A stretch of DNA of 64,000 nucleotides from Burkholderiales bacterium (GTDB lineage: Bacteria; Pseudomonadota; Gammaproteobacteria; Burkholderiales; JABEVD01). Below the pieces are notes generated by a model. The model was not told where the DNA came from. It did not search any database and was given only the letters and a program-made list of their open reading frames with translations. The stretch spans positions 1 through 64,000 of the forward strand of contig JAIELG010000042.1 in the NCBI GenBank assembly GCA_019753155.1. The letters run 5' to 3'. Within the stretch, counting starts at the first letter, position 1. Every line of letters begins with the position of its first letter. Positions 42,700-51,589 of the stretch are shown piece after piece. The position numbers and the translations under genes were made by a program.

Positions 42700-42864
42700 T
42701 TGAAAAAATACCTGTGCCTGATTTGCGGCTATATTTACGACGAAGCGCTCGGGATTCCGGAGGACGGCATTCCCCCCGGAACCCTATGGATGGACGTGCC
42801 GATGAACTGGACCTGCCCGGAATGCGGCGCGCGCAAGGATGACTTCGAACTCATGGGAGACTGA
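42700..42864 (+). CDS. Rubredoxin
   Basis: Small one-iron electron carrier of 54 aa. Two cysteine pairs, [10 protein letters not shown] and [12 protein letters not shown], are the rubredoxin iron knuckles, and MNWTCPECG between them is typical of proteobacterial forms. The start is TTG at 42700: an in-frame TAA at 42664-42666 excludes longer versions, no ATG is in frame, and the strong Shine-Dalgarno AAGGTGA at 42689-42695 is well spaced. gloA begins 2 bp after the stop. Likely partners are oxygen- or peroxide-reducing enzymes encoded elsewhere. Confidence 0.93.
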   Translation: MKKYLCLICGYIYDEALGIPEDGIPPGTLWMDVPMNWTCPECGARKDDFELMGD

Positions 42865-42866
42865 TC

Positions 42867-43247
42867 GTGAGAATATTGCATACCATGCTGAGGGTGGGGA
42901 ATCTCGAACGCTCGATCGAATTTTATACCGGGGCGCTCGGCATGTCGCTCCTGCGCCGCAAGGATTACCCGGAAGGAAAGTTCACCCTCGCTTTCGTGGG
43001 TTACGGGGACGAGGCGGATCATGCGGTGATCGAACTCACCCACAACTGGGATACTGCTTCCTACGATATGGGAAACGGGTTCGGACATATCGCGATCGAG
43101 GTCGGGGATGCCCGTGCAGCTTGCGAGGAAGTCAAAAAACAGGGCGGGAAAGTGGTCAGGGAAGCCGGTCCCATGAAGCACGGCACGACGGTCATCGCAT
43201 TTGTCGAAGACCCTGACGGCTACAAGATCGAATTCATCCAGCATTGA
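42867..43247 (+). CDS. gloA: Lactoylglutathione lyase (glyoxalase I)
   Basis: Isomerises the methylglyoxal-glutathione hemithioacetal to S-lactoylglutathione. The 126-aa protein begins with GTG ([20 protein letters not shown] in order) and keeps all four metal ligands: His5, the Glu in AVIELTHNW, the His in GFGHIAIEV and the Glu in GYKIEFIQ. Length fits the short nickel-type bacterial enzymes. It is coupled to rubredoxin (2-bp gap) and to the next gene by a one-base overlap. Confidence 0.94.
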   Translation: MRILHTMLRVGNLERSIEFYTGALGMSLLRRKDYPEGKFTLAFVGYGDEADHAVIELTHNWDTASYDMGNGFGHIAIEVGDARAACEEVKKQGGKVVREAGPMKHGTTVIAFVEDPDGYKIEFIQH

Positions 43248-43837
43248 TGTATATCCCGGAACATTTCGAGGAAAAGGATCCGGAGAGGATCGGGGCGCTG
43301 ATCGAGGATCATCCTTTCGGCATGCTGGTGACGGTGCAGGATGGGCTGCCCTGCGTCAATCACCTCCCTTTTCTTTTCGAAGCGCAGGCCGGCAGACTGC
43401 TCGGCCATATGGCGCGGGCCAATCCGCAGTGGACGCACCTTGCGGACGCAAAGGAAGTCCTTGTGGTTTTCCAGGGTCCGAACGCTTATGTTTCCCCTTC
43501 CTGGTACGCCTCGGCCGGAGTTCCGACCTGGAATTACGCGGTCGTTCACCTTCGCGGGAAGCCTTCCCTGATCGAAGACGAATCGCGCATCGAATCCCTG
43601 ATCGAGCGTTTGACCCTGAAGCACGAATCGAAAATGAAAAATCCATGGGATGCAGGAGACAGGCGCTCGAAGCTCTTCAATAAGATCGTCGGCTTCGAGA
43701 TCGAGGTGACTGAAATTCGTGGAAAATTCAAGCTCAGTCAGAATCGTCCGCATGAAGATAGGTGTCGCGTCGCCCAGGAACTTGCCGGCTCCGGCGGCTT
43801 TATGGACGCCGAAGTCGCAAGACTCATGGCGGATTGA
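43247..43837 (+). CDS. PaiB-family FMN-binding protein
   Basis: Member of the PaiB / FMN-binding split-barrel family, whose founding member is a Bacillus subtilis regulator; many homologues are probably flavin enzymes or haem/flavin stress proteins rather than DNA-binding repressors. The 196-aa product starts [20 protein letters not shown] and has HPFGMLVTVQDGLPCVNHLPF, GHMARANPQW, YVSPSWYAS and PTWNYAVVHLRG, the family core. No helix-turn-helix is evident. ATG at 43247 overlaps the gloA stop by one base (TGATG). Linkage to rubredoxin and gloA hints at a stress-detoxification unit. Confidence 0.85.
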   Translation: MYIPEHFEEKDPERIGALIEDHPFGMLVTVQDGLPCVNHLPFLFEAQAGRLLGHMARANPQWTHLADAKEVLVVFQGPNAYVSPSWYASAGVPTWNYAVVHLRGKPSLIEDESRIESLIERLTLKHESKMKNPWDAGDRRSKLFNKIVGFEIEVTEIRGKFKLSQNRPHEDRCRVAQELAGSGGFMDAEVARLMAD

Positions 43838-43930
43838 GTCGGGCGACGGCGATGAAAGACGCCACGCGCTGCCGGCATGTTCCGATAATGGACACTTCTC
43901 ATCTGTGGTGCGTTTGTGCCATGAAGCAGG

Positions 43931-44692
43931 TCACATTTTATGAGGAAGGTGGTAGTTAGAAATCCTGACGAAATCGGAAACGGATAAATTTTCGGCGCGG
44001 GCCTGGGGATCGATTTCGAGCGCTTCGAAATCCTCCGTTGTCAAAAAAGTTTTCAGCGTGTTCCTGAGCGTCTTGCGGCGCTGGGAAAACGCGACAAGCA
44101 CGATATTCGAAAAGCGTCCGTGATCCTGCGCGCCCAGGGATTCCAGGGGGATCATTCTCACTATGGCTGAATGCACTTTCGGGGCTGGATAAAAGCATTC
44201 GGGCTGCACCTCGAAGCACTTTTCCATGTCGAAGCGGTACTGGAGCATCACCGAAAGCCTGCCGTAGTCGTGAGTTGAAGGGGCTGCGGTCATCCTGTCC
44301 ACCACTTCCTTCTGCAGCATGAAATGCATGTCCCTGATCGAGCCTGCAAATTCCGAGAGGTGGAAAAGCAGCGGGGTGGAAATATTGTAGGGCAGGTTGC
44401 CTGCCACCCTGAGGTTTTTCCCGAGACTGGAAAAGTCGAATTTCAGGGCATCCGCCTGGTGGATCGTAAGCTTTTCATCGCGCGCGAGGCGTTCGATGAG
44501 GTCCCTGTCGATCTCGATGACGTCGAGATGCCCCAGGATGTCGAGAAGCGGAAGGGTAAGCGCGCCGAGTCCGGGGCCGATTTCGACCATTTTGTCCGAA
44601 GGTGCGGGGCGGATCGCATCGATGATCCTGGCGATGATCTGTCTATCCTGCAGGAAGTTCTGCCCGAAACGCTTTCGGGGAATATGGCTCAT
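43931..44692 (-). CDS. rsmA: 16S rRNA dimethyltransferase RsmA/KsgA
   Basis: Dimethylates two adjacent adenosines near the 3' end of 16S rRNA with SAM. The 253-aa protein begins HIPRKRFGQNFLQD after the first Met-Ser, has the SAM motif EIGPGLGALTLPL and the catalytic NLPYNISTPLLFHL (NLPY). The C-terminal helical domain is complete. The ATG overlaps the pdxA stop by 4 bp. It is the last gene of ychF-surA-pdxA-rsmA; the 93 bp to the convergent PaiB-like gene hold nothing recognised. Confidence 0.95.
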   Translation of the reverse strand: MSHIPRKRFGQNFLQDRQIIARIIDAIRPAPSDKMVEIGPGLGALTLPLLDILGHLDVIEIDRDLIERLARDEKLTIHQADALKFDFSSLGKNLRVAGNLPYNISTPLLFHLSEFAGSIRDMHFMLQKEVVDRMTAAPSTHDYGRLSVMLQYRFDMEKCFEVQPECFYPAPKVHSAIVRMIPLESLGAQDHGRFSNIVLVAFSQRRKTLRNTLKTFLTTEDFEALEIDPQARAENLSVSDFVRISNYHLPHKM

Positions 44693-45681
44693 CGCGATCT
44701 TTCGGTCATTTCGATTGCGGCGGCTATTGCAGCCTTGAGGCTGCCCCGTTCGATTTTCCCTGTTCCTGCAAGGGGCAGGGCCGTGCCGTGGTCGACCGAA
44801 GTCCTGATGATGGGAAGCCCGAGGGTGATGTTCACGCCTTCCCCGAAACTCGCGTGCTTGAGCACGGGCAGTCCCTGATCGTGGTACATGGCAAGCACGG
44901 CATCGTATCCGGAAAGACTGTCGGGATTGAACAGCGTATCGGCTGGAAGCGGGCCTTCGAGCAGCATGCCTTCGCCCTTGAGGGCTTCGATCGCCGGCGC
45001 GATGACATCGATTTCCTCTCTTCCCAGATAACCCGACTCCCCCGCATGGGGGTTGAGTCCGGCTATGGCGATCCTGGGGGAAGCCAGGCCGAAACGGTTC
45101 TTGAGGCCCTCATGCAGTATCCTCAGCGTGCGCTCAAGAGACGCTCCCGTGATCGCATCCGGCACGTCCCTCAAGGGAAGATGCGTGGTTGCGAGCGCAA
45201 CCCGCATTCCGCCTCCTGCGAGCATCATGACCACATGTTCCGTTCCCGTGAGTTCGGCGAGAAATTCGGTATGACCGCTGAAACTTATTCCGGCAGCGTT
45301 GATAACGCCCTTGTGGATGGGGGCGGTGACGAGGGCGTCGAATTCGTCCTTCATGCAGCCTTCGACCGCTTTTTCCACCGTTTCGAGCACGGCGCGGCTG
45401 TTTGCGGGATCGAGCCTGCCGGGTTCGACTATGGCGGGAAGGCTTTGGTGGAGGATGAACAGCTTTCCGGTTTCTGGACTCTGCGGCGTGTAATCCGGGA
45501 TGGCATACTTCATCCCCAGCATTTCGCAGCGATCCCGGATCATATCCCTGTCTGCGATGAGGACGATGCGGGCGGGGAGTGACTCAAGGGCAAGAAGGGC
45601 GCACAGGTCCGGGCCTATTCCGGCGGGCTCTCCTGCGGTGAGTGCGAGCGTGACGACGCCCCTATCGGCTTTCTGAGTCAT
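44689..45681 (-). CDS. pdxA: 4-hydroxythreonine-4-phosphate dehydrogenase
   Basis: NAD-dependent step of the DXP-dependent pyridoxal phosphate pathway. The 330-aa protein has LALTAGEPAGIGPDL near the start, the substrate and metal residues in ISFSGHTEFLAELTGT, PHAGESGYLGREE and MYHDQGLPVLKH, and ends by overlapping rsmA by 4 bp. The ATG at 45681 (MTQKADRGVVTL) is chosen; it overlaps the end of surA by 20 bp. Longer starts would lie inside surA without homology. Confidence 0.95.
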   Translation of the reverse strand: MTQKADRGVVTLALTAGEPAGIGPDLCALLALESLPARIVLIADRDMIRDRCEMLGMKYAIPDYTPQSPETGKLFILHQSLPAIVEPGRLDPANSRAVLETVEKAVEGCMKDEFDALVTAPIHKGVINAAGISFSGHTEFLAELTGTEHVVMMLAGGGMRVALATTHLPLRDVPDAITGASLERTLRILHEGLKNRFGLASPRIAIAGLNPHAGESGYLGREEIDVIAPAIEALKGEGMLLEGPLPADTLFNPDSLSGYDAVLAMYHDQGLPVLKHASFGEGVNITLGLPIIRTSVDHGTALPLAGTGKIERGSLKAAIAAAIEMTERSR

Positions 45682-46966
45682 CGAGGTGATATTCCACGTA
45701 AGCCCTGTCGCGCAGCTCCCGCAGCCAATCCTGGTAGGCTTCGTCCGATTTTCTGACGGCGAGCGCCTGGCGCGCTTCCTGAACCCGCTTTTCCTTGCCG
45801 ACATCCTCGCTGCGCCTTCCCAGAACCTGGATCAGGTGCCATCCGAAGGGGGTGTGGACCGGGCCACTGATTTGCTCGGGCTCAAGCGCATCCATTGCCT
45901 TCTGGAATTCCGGGACGGTGTCGCCGGGCGATACCCAGCCGATGTCGCCGCCGTCCGCCGAACTGGGATCGTCGGAGTGAAGCCTGGCTTCCGCGCCGAA
46001 ATCGCCGCCTTTCCTGATCCGGTCGAGTATTTCCTGCAGGCGCCGCTTCGCGTCGTCTTCGGATACGCCTTCCCCCGTTTTGACCAGAATATGCCTGACA
46101 TGGGTTTGCGCCATGAACGAAGGGGACTGGGCGTCGCGCTTGTCAACGAGCTTGATGATGTGAAAGCCGTTCGGGCTTTTTATGATATCGCTGATCTGGC
46201 CGGGCTGCATTTTCTGCAGCATTTCCGTGAAGGCCGTAGGCAACTGGCCTGCCGGCTTCCAGCCTATCCCGCCGCCCTGCAATGCGTCCGGCGCATCCGA
46301 AAACGAAGCCGAAACCTGCCCAAAATCCGCCCCCTTCCTCAATTCTCCCATGGCCTTTTCAGCCTTGACCTGCTGCGATCTGATCTGATCTGCGTTTGCC
46401 TGATCGGGAAGCCGGATGAATATGTGGGAAATGTTGTATTCCTCCGATTTTCCCTGCTGTTCCCGGTTTTTCAGGTAATTGTTGATCTCGGCATCGGTGA
46501 CGGTAATCTTGCTGTCGACTTCGCGCTGCCTGAGCTTCGACTTGACGATCTCGGCGCGGATCTCTTCCTTGAATTTCTCGAAATTGACGCCATCCTTTTC
46601 GACCGCCTGGTGGAACTCGTCGAGGGTGAAGTTGTTATCGCTTGCAATGCGCTGCAACGCTTTCTTGAGCTGTTCCTCGTCGACCTTCAGGCCGACCTCG
46701 GATGCAAACTGGGCCTGGATTTTATCCATGATCATCTGCTCCAGCACCTGCTTTCTGAGGACATCGGGAGACGGCAGGGGAATGCCTCGTTTTTCGATTT
46801 GCCTTGATATCGCATTGATCTGATTGTCGAGTTCGACCTGCGTGATGGCGTCGTCGTTGACCATCGCCACGATGCGGTTGATCAGCACGCCGTCTTCGGC
46901 TGCGGCGGAAAATGCGGCAATGGAAAGCGCGAACAGCAAAATCGAGCGGAGGAATTTGTTTGTCAT
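45662..46966 (-). CDS. surA: Periplasmic peptidyl-prolyl isomerase / chaperone SurA
   Basis: Chaperone that escorts unfolded outer-membrane proteins across the periplasm. The 434-aa protein has a signal peptide (LRSILLFALSIAAFSAAA), the N-terminal chaperone domain beginning LINRIVAMVNDDAIT, two parvulin rotamase domains (around SEEYNISHIFIRLP and QTHVRHILVKTGEG) and a C-terminal helix. The ATG at 46966 is better than one at 46993 because it gives a standard signal sequence. Upstream is ychF rather than lptD, the usual partner in this cluster. Confidence 0.94.
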   Translation of the reverse strand: MTNKFLRSILLFALSIAAFSAAAEDGVLINRIVAMVNDDAITQVELDNQINAISRQIEKRGIPLPSPDVLRKQVLEQMIMDKIQAQFASEVGLKVDEEQLKKALQRIASDNNFTLDEFHQAVEKDGVNFEKFKEEIRAEIVKSKLRQREVDSKITVTDAEINNYLKNREQQGKSEEYNISHIFIRLPDQANADQIRSQQVKAEKAMGELRKGADFGQVSASFSDAPDALQGGGIGWKPAGQLPTAFTEMLQKMQPGQISDIIKSPNGFHIIKLVDKRDAQSPSFMAQTHVRHILVKTGEGVSEDDAKRRLQEILDRIRKGGDFGAEARLHSDDPSSADGGDIGWVSPGDTVPEFQKAMDALEPEQISGPVHTPFGWHLIQVLGRRSEDVGKEKRVQEARQALAVRKSDEAYQDWLRELRDRAYVEYHLDDSESR

Positions 46967-47002
46967 GTCTGGGTTCCGATGGGCAGCGATCATTCTAGCT
47001 TA

Positions 47003-48094
47003 TCAGACATTGAATCTGAAATGCATCACGTCGCCGTCCTGCACGACATACTCCTTGCCTTCCAGACGCATTTTCCCCGCCTCCTTCGCGCCCTGTTCGC
47101 CCTTGAATTTTATGAAATCTTCGAAGGCGATGACTTCGGCGCGGATGAAGCCATGTTCGAAATCGGTGTGGATGACTCCGGCCGCCTGGGGAGCGGTATC
47201 TCCCCGGTGTATGGTCCAGGCACGGACTTCCTTGACGCCTGCGGTGAAATAGGTCTGCAGGCCGAGCAGGGCGTAACCCGCATGGATGACGCGGTTCAAT
47301 CCGGGTTCGGAAAGCCCCATGTCCTTGAGGAATTCGGTTTTGTCCTCGTCTTCGAGGTCGGCGATCTCAGCTTCCATTGCAGCACAGACGGCCACCACCG
47401 GGGCCTGCTCAGAGGATGCGAATGCTTTCACCTTGTCGAGCAGCGGATTGTCCGAGAAACCGCTTTCGTTCACGTTGGCGACATACATCGTGGGCTTTGC
47501 GGTCAGCAGGCACAGGGGTTTGATGAGTTCGGCCTCTTCCGCATCCAGGTTCATGCTGCGCACGGGAAGCCCCTGGTCGAGATGGGCCTGGGCTCTCGTG
47601 AAGAGCGCAATGAGCTTTGCCGCTTCCTTGTCTCCGCTGCGGGCGACCTTGCCGTGCCGGATCAATGCCTTTTCGACCGTGGAAAGGTCTGCGAGTCCGA
47701 GTTCGGTGTTGATGGTCTCGATATCGGAGAGCGGGTCGACCTTGTTCGCCACATGTACGACGTTGCCGTCCTCGAAGCAGCGCACGACATGGACGATCCC
47801 ATCCGTTTCGCGTATGTTGGCCAGGAACTGGTTGCCCAACCCTTCGCCTTTCGACGCGCCCGCGACAAGCCCCGCGATGTCCACGAACTCGACGAAAGCC
47901 GGCTGGATTTTCTGGGGCTTGACGATTTCGGAAAGCATGGCCATGCGCGCATCCGGCACCTCGACTATCCCGACATTGGGTTCTATCGTGCAGAAGGGGT
48001 AATTTTCGGCTGCGATTCCGGATTTGGTCAGCGCGTTGAACAGGGTGGACTTGCCGACATTGGGCAGTCCCACGATACCGCATTTCAGGCTCAT
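47003..48094 (-). CDS. ychF: Redox-regulated ribosome-binding ATPase YchF
   Basis: OBG-family P-loop protein that prefers ATP and binds ribosomes. The 363-aa protein begins [20 protein letters not shown] (G1), has [19 protein letters not shown] (G3), the altered specificity motif in the NVNE region ([10 protein letters not shown]) and a C-terminal TGS domain ([17 protein letters not shown]). ATG at 48094 matches the family; a start at 48172 would cross the promoter. An extended -10 promoter lies 31 bp upstream. surA follows after 36 bp. Confidence 0.95.
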   Translation of the reverse strand: MSLKCGIVGLPNVGKSTLFNALTKSGIAAENYPFCTIEPNVGIVEVPDARMAMLSEIVKPQKIQPAFVEFVDIAGLVAGASKGEGLGNQFLANIRETDGIVHVVRCFEDGNVVHVANKVDPLSDIETINTELGLADLSTVEKALIRHGKVARSGDKEAAKLIALFTRAQAHLDQGLPVRSMNLDAEEAELIKPLCLLTAKPTMYVANVNESGFSDNPLLDKVKAFASSEQAPVVAVCAAMEAEIADLEDEDKTEFLKDMGLSEPGLNRVIHAGYALLGLQTYFTAGVKEVRAWTIHRGDTAPQAAGVIHTDFEHGFIRAEVIAFEDFIKFKGEQGAKEAGKMRLEGKEYVVQDGDVMHFRFNV

Positions 48095-48124
48095 GAATTC
48101 CTTGAGTTTATCGGAAAAAGGCGC

Positions 48125-48133
48125 ATTATAGCA
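48125..48133 (-). promoter_or_regulatory. Extended -10 promoter of the ychF-surA-pdxA-rsmA unit
   Basis: TGCTATAAT on the minus strand is an exact extended -10 element (TGnTATAAT). It lies 31 bp upstream of the ychF ATG and just after a minus-strand terminator, marking the start of a new transcription unit. A -35 box is not recognisable, as often with extended -10 promoters. Confidence 0.65.
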
Positions 48134-48144
48134 TTCTGCTGGAC

Positions 48145-48169
48145 AAAAAAATGCCCGCCAGTAGCGGGC
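48145..48169 (-). terminator. Intrinsic terminator upstream of ychF
   Basis: On the minus strand a GCCCGC/GCGGGC stem (48169-48164 and 48158-48153, 5-base loop) is followed by a run of seven T. It would end the upstream prs-rplY-pth unit, about 280 bp beyond pth, after passing antisense through the small plus-strand gene at 48262-48438. Confidence 0.7.
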
Positions 48170-48261
48170 CAAAAGGGGAAGTTTTCACTATAGTAGATTT
48201 TGGTATCCGTGCAATGGATTTATGGTAACGATGTGTATCGAAACGTAATCATGGAGGCTTC

Positions 48262-48438
48262 ATGGAAAACGGGGTCAGGGCTGTACTGGAAAAAGATGTC
48301 GATCTTTTCCGGGGCAAGGCAGGGTTTTACAGGGAGAACCACCTGCACGAGGCGGCAGTGTTCGCCGAAAGGCTGGCAGCCAACCTGGAGTTGGCGCTGA
48401 CTACGCTGCCCGGCGACGACGATCCGGAGATTGTTTAG
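48262..48438 (+). CDS. Unidentified 58-aa protein
   Basis: Not recognised. The 58-residue product begins MENGVRAVLEKDVDLFRGKA and contains FYRENHLHEAAVFAERLAANLELALT, so it is mostly charged amphipathic helix with an acidic tail (GDDDPEIV). It has no signal or membrane segment and no cysteine. A strong Shine-Dalgarno GGAGG at 48253-48257, 4 bp before the ATG, supports real translation. It stands alone on the plus strand between ychF and pth, convergent with pth by 7 bp. A small regulatory or ribosome-linked protein is conceivable but unproven. Confidence 0.65.
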   Translation: MENGVRAVLEKDVDLFRGKAGFYRENHLHEAAVFAERLAANLELALTTLPGDDDPEIV

Positions 48439-48445
48439 CGGTTCC

Positions 48446-49015
48446 CTAAGGTTTCGTGTGGAGTTTGAGCATTGCGGCCTGCTGCTTGCCTGCCGCGATC
48501 AGCGGCCAGGTTTCGAGGCTTCTCGAGATCGCATCGAGAATAAGCGATTCTTCTTCCTTTTGCGGCGCTTTCAGCACGTAATCGGAAACATTGCGCTTTT
48601 CTCCGGGATGCCCTATCCCCAGGCGCAATCGCCAGAAGTCCTGAGTGCCGAGATGTGCCGCGATATCCTTGAGTCCGTTGTGTCCGCCCAGCCCGCCGCC
48701 CAGTTTCAGGCGAACGACGCCGGGCTCCAGGTCGAGCTCGTCGTGCACCACCAGGATTTGTCCGGGAGGAATCCTGTAGAAGCGCGAAAGGGCTGAAACG
48801 GCCCTTCCGCTCGCATTCATGAAAGTCTGGGGTTCGATGAGCCAGATGTCGCCCTGGATGCGGGCAGTGCTGCCGTGCATCCTGGGGTCCATCCTGAGGG
48901 CGCTGCCTTCCGTGGCCGCAAGCGCGTCCACCCACCAGAAGCCGGCATTGTGCCGGGTTTTCGAATACTCGTTCCCCGGGTTGCCAAGACCTGCGACCAG
49001 CCTGATTTCGATCAC
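48446..49015 (-). CDS. pth: Peptidyl-tRNA hydrolase
   Basis: Releases tRNA from prematurely dropped peptidyl-tRNA. The 189-aa protein starts with GTG at 49015 (IEIRLVAGLGNPGNEYSKTR follows), and has the catalytic histidine in TRHNAGFWWVD, QTFMNASG, VVHDELDLEPG and GGGLGGHNGLKDI. A longer frame to 49081 overlaps rplY and lacks homology. It lies 7 bp after rplY, the usual rplY-pth pairing. Confidence 0.94.
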   Translation of the reverse strand: MIEIRLVAGLGNPGNEYSKTRHNAGFWWVDALAATEGSALRMDPRMHGSTARIQGDIWLIEPQTFMNASGRAVSALSRFYRIPPGQILVVHDELDLEPGVVRLKLGGGLGGHNGLKDIAAHLGTQDFWRLRLGIGHPGEKRNVSDYVLKAPQKEEESLILDAISRSLETWPLIAAGKQQAAMLKLHTKP

Positions 49016-49022
49016 GCCGGAA

Positions 49023-49619
49023 TCAGGCTGGCGGTGCAGCCTCTTCCGAGACAGCGCCTCTTGGCAGGGTGATCGCGGCAACGACGGAGTCGTCTCCGTG
49101 AGCGATCACTTCCACGCCTTCAGGCAGCTTGAGGTCGGACGTATGAAGCGAATGCCCGAGCGCCAGGGAGGAAAGGTCGACCTCGATGAATTCCGGAAGC
49201 TTGTCGGGAAGGCAGGATACTTCGATTTCGTTCATGACATGGCTGACGATGCCGGCAGAGAGCTTGACGCCGGGAGCGATGTCCGCATTGATGAAGTGCA
49301 GCGGCACCTTCATGTGGACTTTCTGATCCTTTGCGACGCGTTGGAAATCGACGTGAAGCACGAGAGACCTGAAGGGGTGCATCTGCACGTCCCGCAGCAG
49401 AACCGGTTCCTTTTCGCCTTCGATTACCAGATTCAGGATGGACGAATGAAAAACTTCGCGCTTGAGTTGATGGAAAATCGTATTGTGGTCCATCTCGATC
49501 GCTTGCGCTGCTTTGTCGCCGCCATAAACGATTCCTGGCACACGACCGGCTATGCGCAGGCGGCGGCTCGCACCCGTTCCCTGCAGTTTGCGCGCTGTTG
49601 CGCTGATTTCGATTTGCAT
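49023..49619 (-). CDS. rplY: 50S ribosomal protein L25 (CTC form)
   Basis: Binds 5S rRNA in the large subunit and is linked to stress tolerance in its long CTC form. The 198-aa protein has the N-terminal L25 domain ([21 protein letters not shown]) and the C-terminal TL5/CTC domain ([19 protein letters not shown] onward), so it is the two-domain type rather than the 94-aa E. coli type. It follows prs by 49 bp and precedes pth by 7 bp. Confidence 0.94.
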   Translation of the reverse strand: MQIEISATARKLQGTGASRRLRIAGRVPGIVYGGDKAAQAIEMDHNTIFHQLKREVFHSSILNLVIEGEKEPVLLRDVQMHPFRSLVLHVDFQRVAKDQKVHMKVPLHFINADIAPGVKLSAGIVSHVMNEIEVSCLPDKLPEFIEVDLSSLALGHSLHTSDLKLPEGVEVIAHGDDSVVAAITLPRGAVSEEAAPPA

Positions 49620-49668
49620 TTGACTACTCCAAAAAATGCGGGCCGCGACCAGCCCGCAGGTTAAAAAA

Positions 49669-50619
49669 CTATTCCATGAAAAGAGAGCTCACGGATTCCT
49701 CGTTGCTGATGCGCAGCATCGTTTCGGCCAGAAGCCCTGAAATCGTGATTGCGCGAATGTTTTCGCATTCCCTGGCATCTTCCCTCAGTGGGATGGTGTC
49801 GGTGACGACCAGTTCGTCGAGCGCGGAATTCTTGATTCTCTGCACTGCAGGTCCGGAAAGAACGGGGTGCGTGCAATAGGCGATCACGCGCTTTGCGCCA
49901 TGTTCTTTCAGGGCGGCGGCCCCTTCGCAAAGCGTATTCGCGGTGTCGACCATGTCGTCCATGATGAGGCAGGTTCTGCCCGCCACATCACCGATCAGGT
50001 TCATGACTTTCGCGACATTGGGTTTTGGCCGCCTCTTGTCGATGATGGCAAGATCGGTTTCCATCCTTTTGGCGAGCGCTCTTGCGCGCACGACGCCGCC
50101 TATGTCCGGGGAAACGATGACCAGATCCTTGTAGTCGTGCTTCCAGATATCTCCGATCAGGATCGGCATCGCGTAAATGTTATCCACCGGAATGTCGAAA
50201 AATCCCTGGATCTGGTCCGAGTGCAGATCCATGGTCAACAGCCGGTCCACCCCGGCGCTGGTGAGCATGTTGGCAACAACCTTTGCCGTGATCGCGACGC
50301 GGGCCGAGCGCGGGCGCCGGTCCTGGCGGGCGTAGCCGAAGTAGGGGATGGCTGCGGTGATCCTCCCGGCGGAGGCGCGTTTTAACGCATCGACCATCAC
50401 CAGCACTTCCATGAGGTGGTCATTGGTCGGACGGCAGGTCGATTGCAATATGAAAACATCCTTGCCGCGCACATTTTCCAGGATTTCAACATTCACTTCG
50501 CCGTCGCTGAAACGCGTGACAGTCGCTCGTCCGAGGTGAATGTTGAGGTGCCGTACAACGTCCTCGGCAAGCGCTGGATTGGCATTGCCGGTAAACACCA
50601 TCAAACTGTCATAGGCCAC
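49669..50619 (-). CDS. prs: Ribose-phosphate pyrophosphokinase
   Basis: Makes PRPP from ribose-5-phosphate and ATP for nucleotides, His and Trp. The 316-aa protein begins with GTG ([20 protein letters not shown] follows) and has the PRPP loop [18 protein letters not shown], the metal block [18 protein letters not shown] and the [16 protein letters not shown] segment. An in-frame ATG is absent upstream, and AAGGA about 7 bp before the GTG serves as Shine-Dalgarno. The tRNA-Gln gene lies 52 bp upstream. Confidence 0.96.
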   Translation of the reverse strand: MAYDSLMVFTGNANPALAEDVVRHLNIHLGRATVTRFSDGEVNVEILENVRGKDVFILQSTCRPTNDHLMEVLVMVDALKRASAGRITAAIPYFGYARQDRRPRSARVAITAKVVANMLTSAGVDRLLTMDLHSDQIQGFFDIPVDNIYAMPILIGDIWKHDYKDLVIVSPDIGGVVRARALAKRMETDLAIIDKRRPKPNVAKVMNLIGDVAGRTCLIMDDMVDTANTLCEGAAALKEHGAKRVIAYCTHPVLSGPAVQRIKNSALDELVVTDTIPLREDARECENIRAITISGLLAETMLRISNEESVSSLFME

Positions 50620-50671
50620 GCCATCATCCTTATTTCAAAGACCCCCCGGCAAGGGAGGCGGCAACTCAAAC

Positions 50672-50746
50672 TGGCTGGGGAGGTAGGGATCGAACCTACG
50701 AATGCCGGGATCAAAACCCGGTGCCTTACCGCTTGGCGACTCCCCA
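50672..50746 (-). tRNA. tRNA-Gln (anticodon TTG)
   Basis: On the minus strand a 75-base cloverleaf starts TGGGGAGTCGCC and ends CTCCCCAGCCA with the CCA tail encoded. The anticodon stem CCGGG/CCCGG closes the 7-base loop TTTTGAT, giving anticodon TTG for CAA codons. The T-arm contains GGTTCGATCC. It lies between ispE and prs, the conserved proteobacterial position, and is probably processed from the same transcript. Confidence 0.97.
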
Positions 50747-50761
50747 AAACTGGTACTCCGC

Positions 50762-51589
50762 TCACATATCCTTCAGCGGGTGATGATCAAGCCCCCGAGC
50801 CAGAAAACCGCGCATGCCTTCCGGAAGCTCGCCCAATGCACGCCTTGCATCAAGCTCGTTCGGAAATTCGGCGAACACGCATGATCCTGAACCCGTCATG
50901 ACCGCCCGCCCACGCTCCCCAAGCCAGACCAGATATTCGGCCACGACGGGGTAAAGGCGGCAAGCCACAGGTTCGAGGTCATTATGGCCCTGCCTGATCG
51001 AAAAGTCCGATATTTTGATTGGAATCGTGTTTCTTGTCAATTCCGCATGTGCAAAAACCTCCGCCGTAGGGATGCGGACCGGGGGAATGAGCACCAGATA
51101 CCAGGCCGGGTCCAGCGAAACCGGAACGAGTTTTTCGCCTATCCCTTCCGCGAAGGCATTTTCACCGAAAACGAAAACCGGAACGTCGGCTCCGAGTTTT
51201 AGCGCGATGCCTTGCAGTTTTTCGCGGCTGAAATTCAGCCCCCAGAGCCTGTTGAGGACGATCAGGGTGGTGGCGGCATCCGAACTGCCTCCCCCCAGCC
51301 CGCCTCCCATGGGCAGATTTTTTTTCAGCCTGATTTTCGCGCCGAGCCTGCAGCCGGCCTCGGCCTGAAGGAGGCGTGCCGCGCGAACGCATAAATCCGA
51401 TTCCGGGGGAATGCCGGGTATCGGATCGAGCAGGGTGATCTCGGGCGTGGGGGCGCTATCGAAACCCAGCTGGTCGCTGTAATCGATGAATCTGAAGACC
51501 GTCTGCAGCAAATGGTAGCCGTCATTCCTTTTTCCCACCACATGCAGGAAAAGGTTGAGTTTTGCAGGGGCCGGGTAGCTTGTCGTCAT
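50762..51589 (-). CDS. ispE: 4-diphosphocytidyl-2-C-methyl-D-erythritol kinase
   Basis: GHMP kinase of the MEP isoprenoid pathway. The 275-aa protein starts MTTSYPAPAKLNLFLHVVGK, has the substrate strand RNDGYHLLQTVF, the ATP loop LPMGGGLGGGSSDAATTL and the C-terminal GSGSCVFAEF. The ATG at 51589 overlaps the lolB stop by 4 bp; the open frame further upstream runs over lolB and is not part of the gene. The tRNA-Gln gene follows 15 bp downstream. Confidence 0.95.
   Translation of the reverse strand: MTTSYPAPAKLNLFLHVVGKRNDGYHLLQTVFRFIDYSDQLGFDSAPTPEITLLDPIPGIPPESDLCVRAARLLQAEAGCRLGAKIRLKKNLPMGGGLGGGSSDAATTLIVLNRLWGLNFSREKLQGIALKLGADVPVFVFGENAFAEGIGEKLVPVSLDPAWYLVLIPPVRIPTAEVFAHAELTRNTIPIKISDFSIRQGHNDLEPVACRLYPVVAEYLVWLGERGRAVMTGSGSCVFAEFPNELDARRALGELPEGMRGFLARGLDHHPLKDM

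Noticed and set aside
43838-43930. A gene or RNA in the gap between the PaiB-like gene and rsmA
   Set aside because: No start with ribosome-binding site, no hairpin with T-run and no tRNA-like fold was found.
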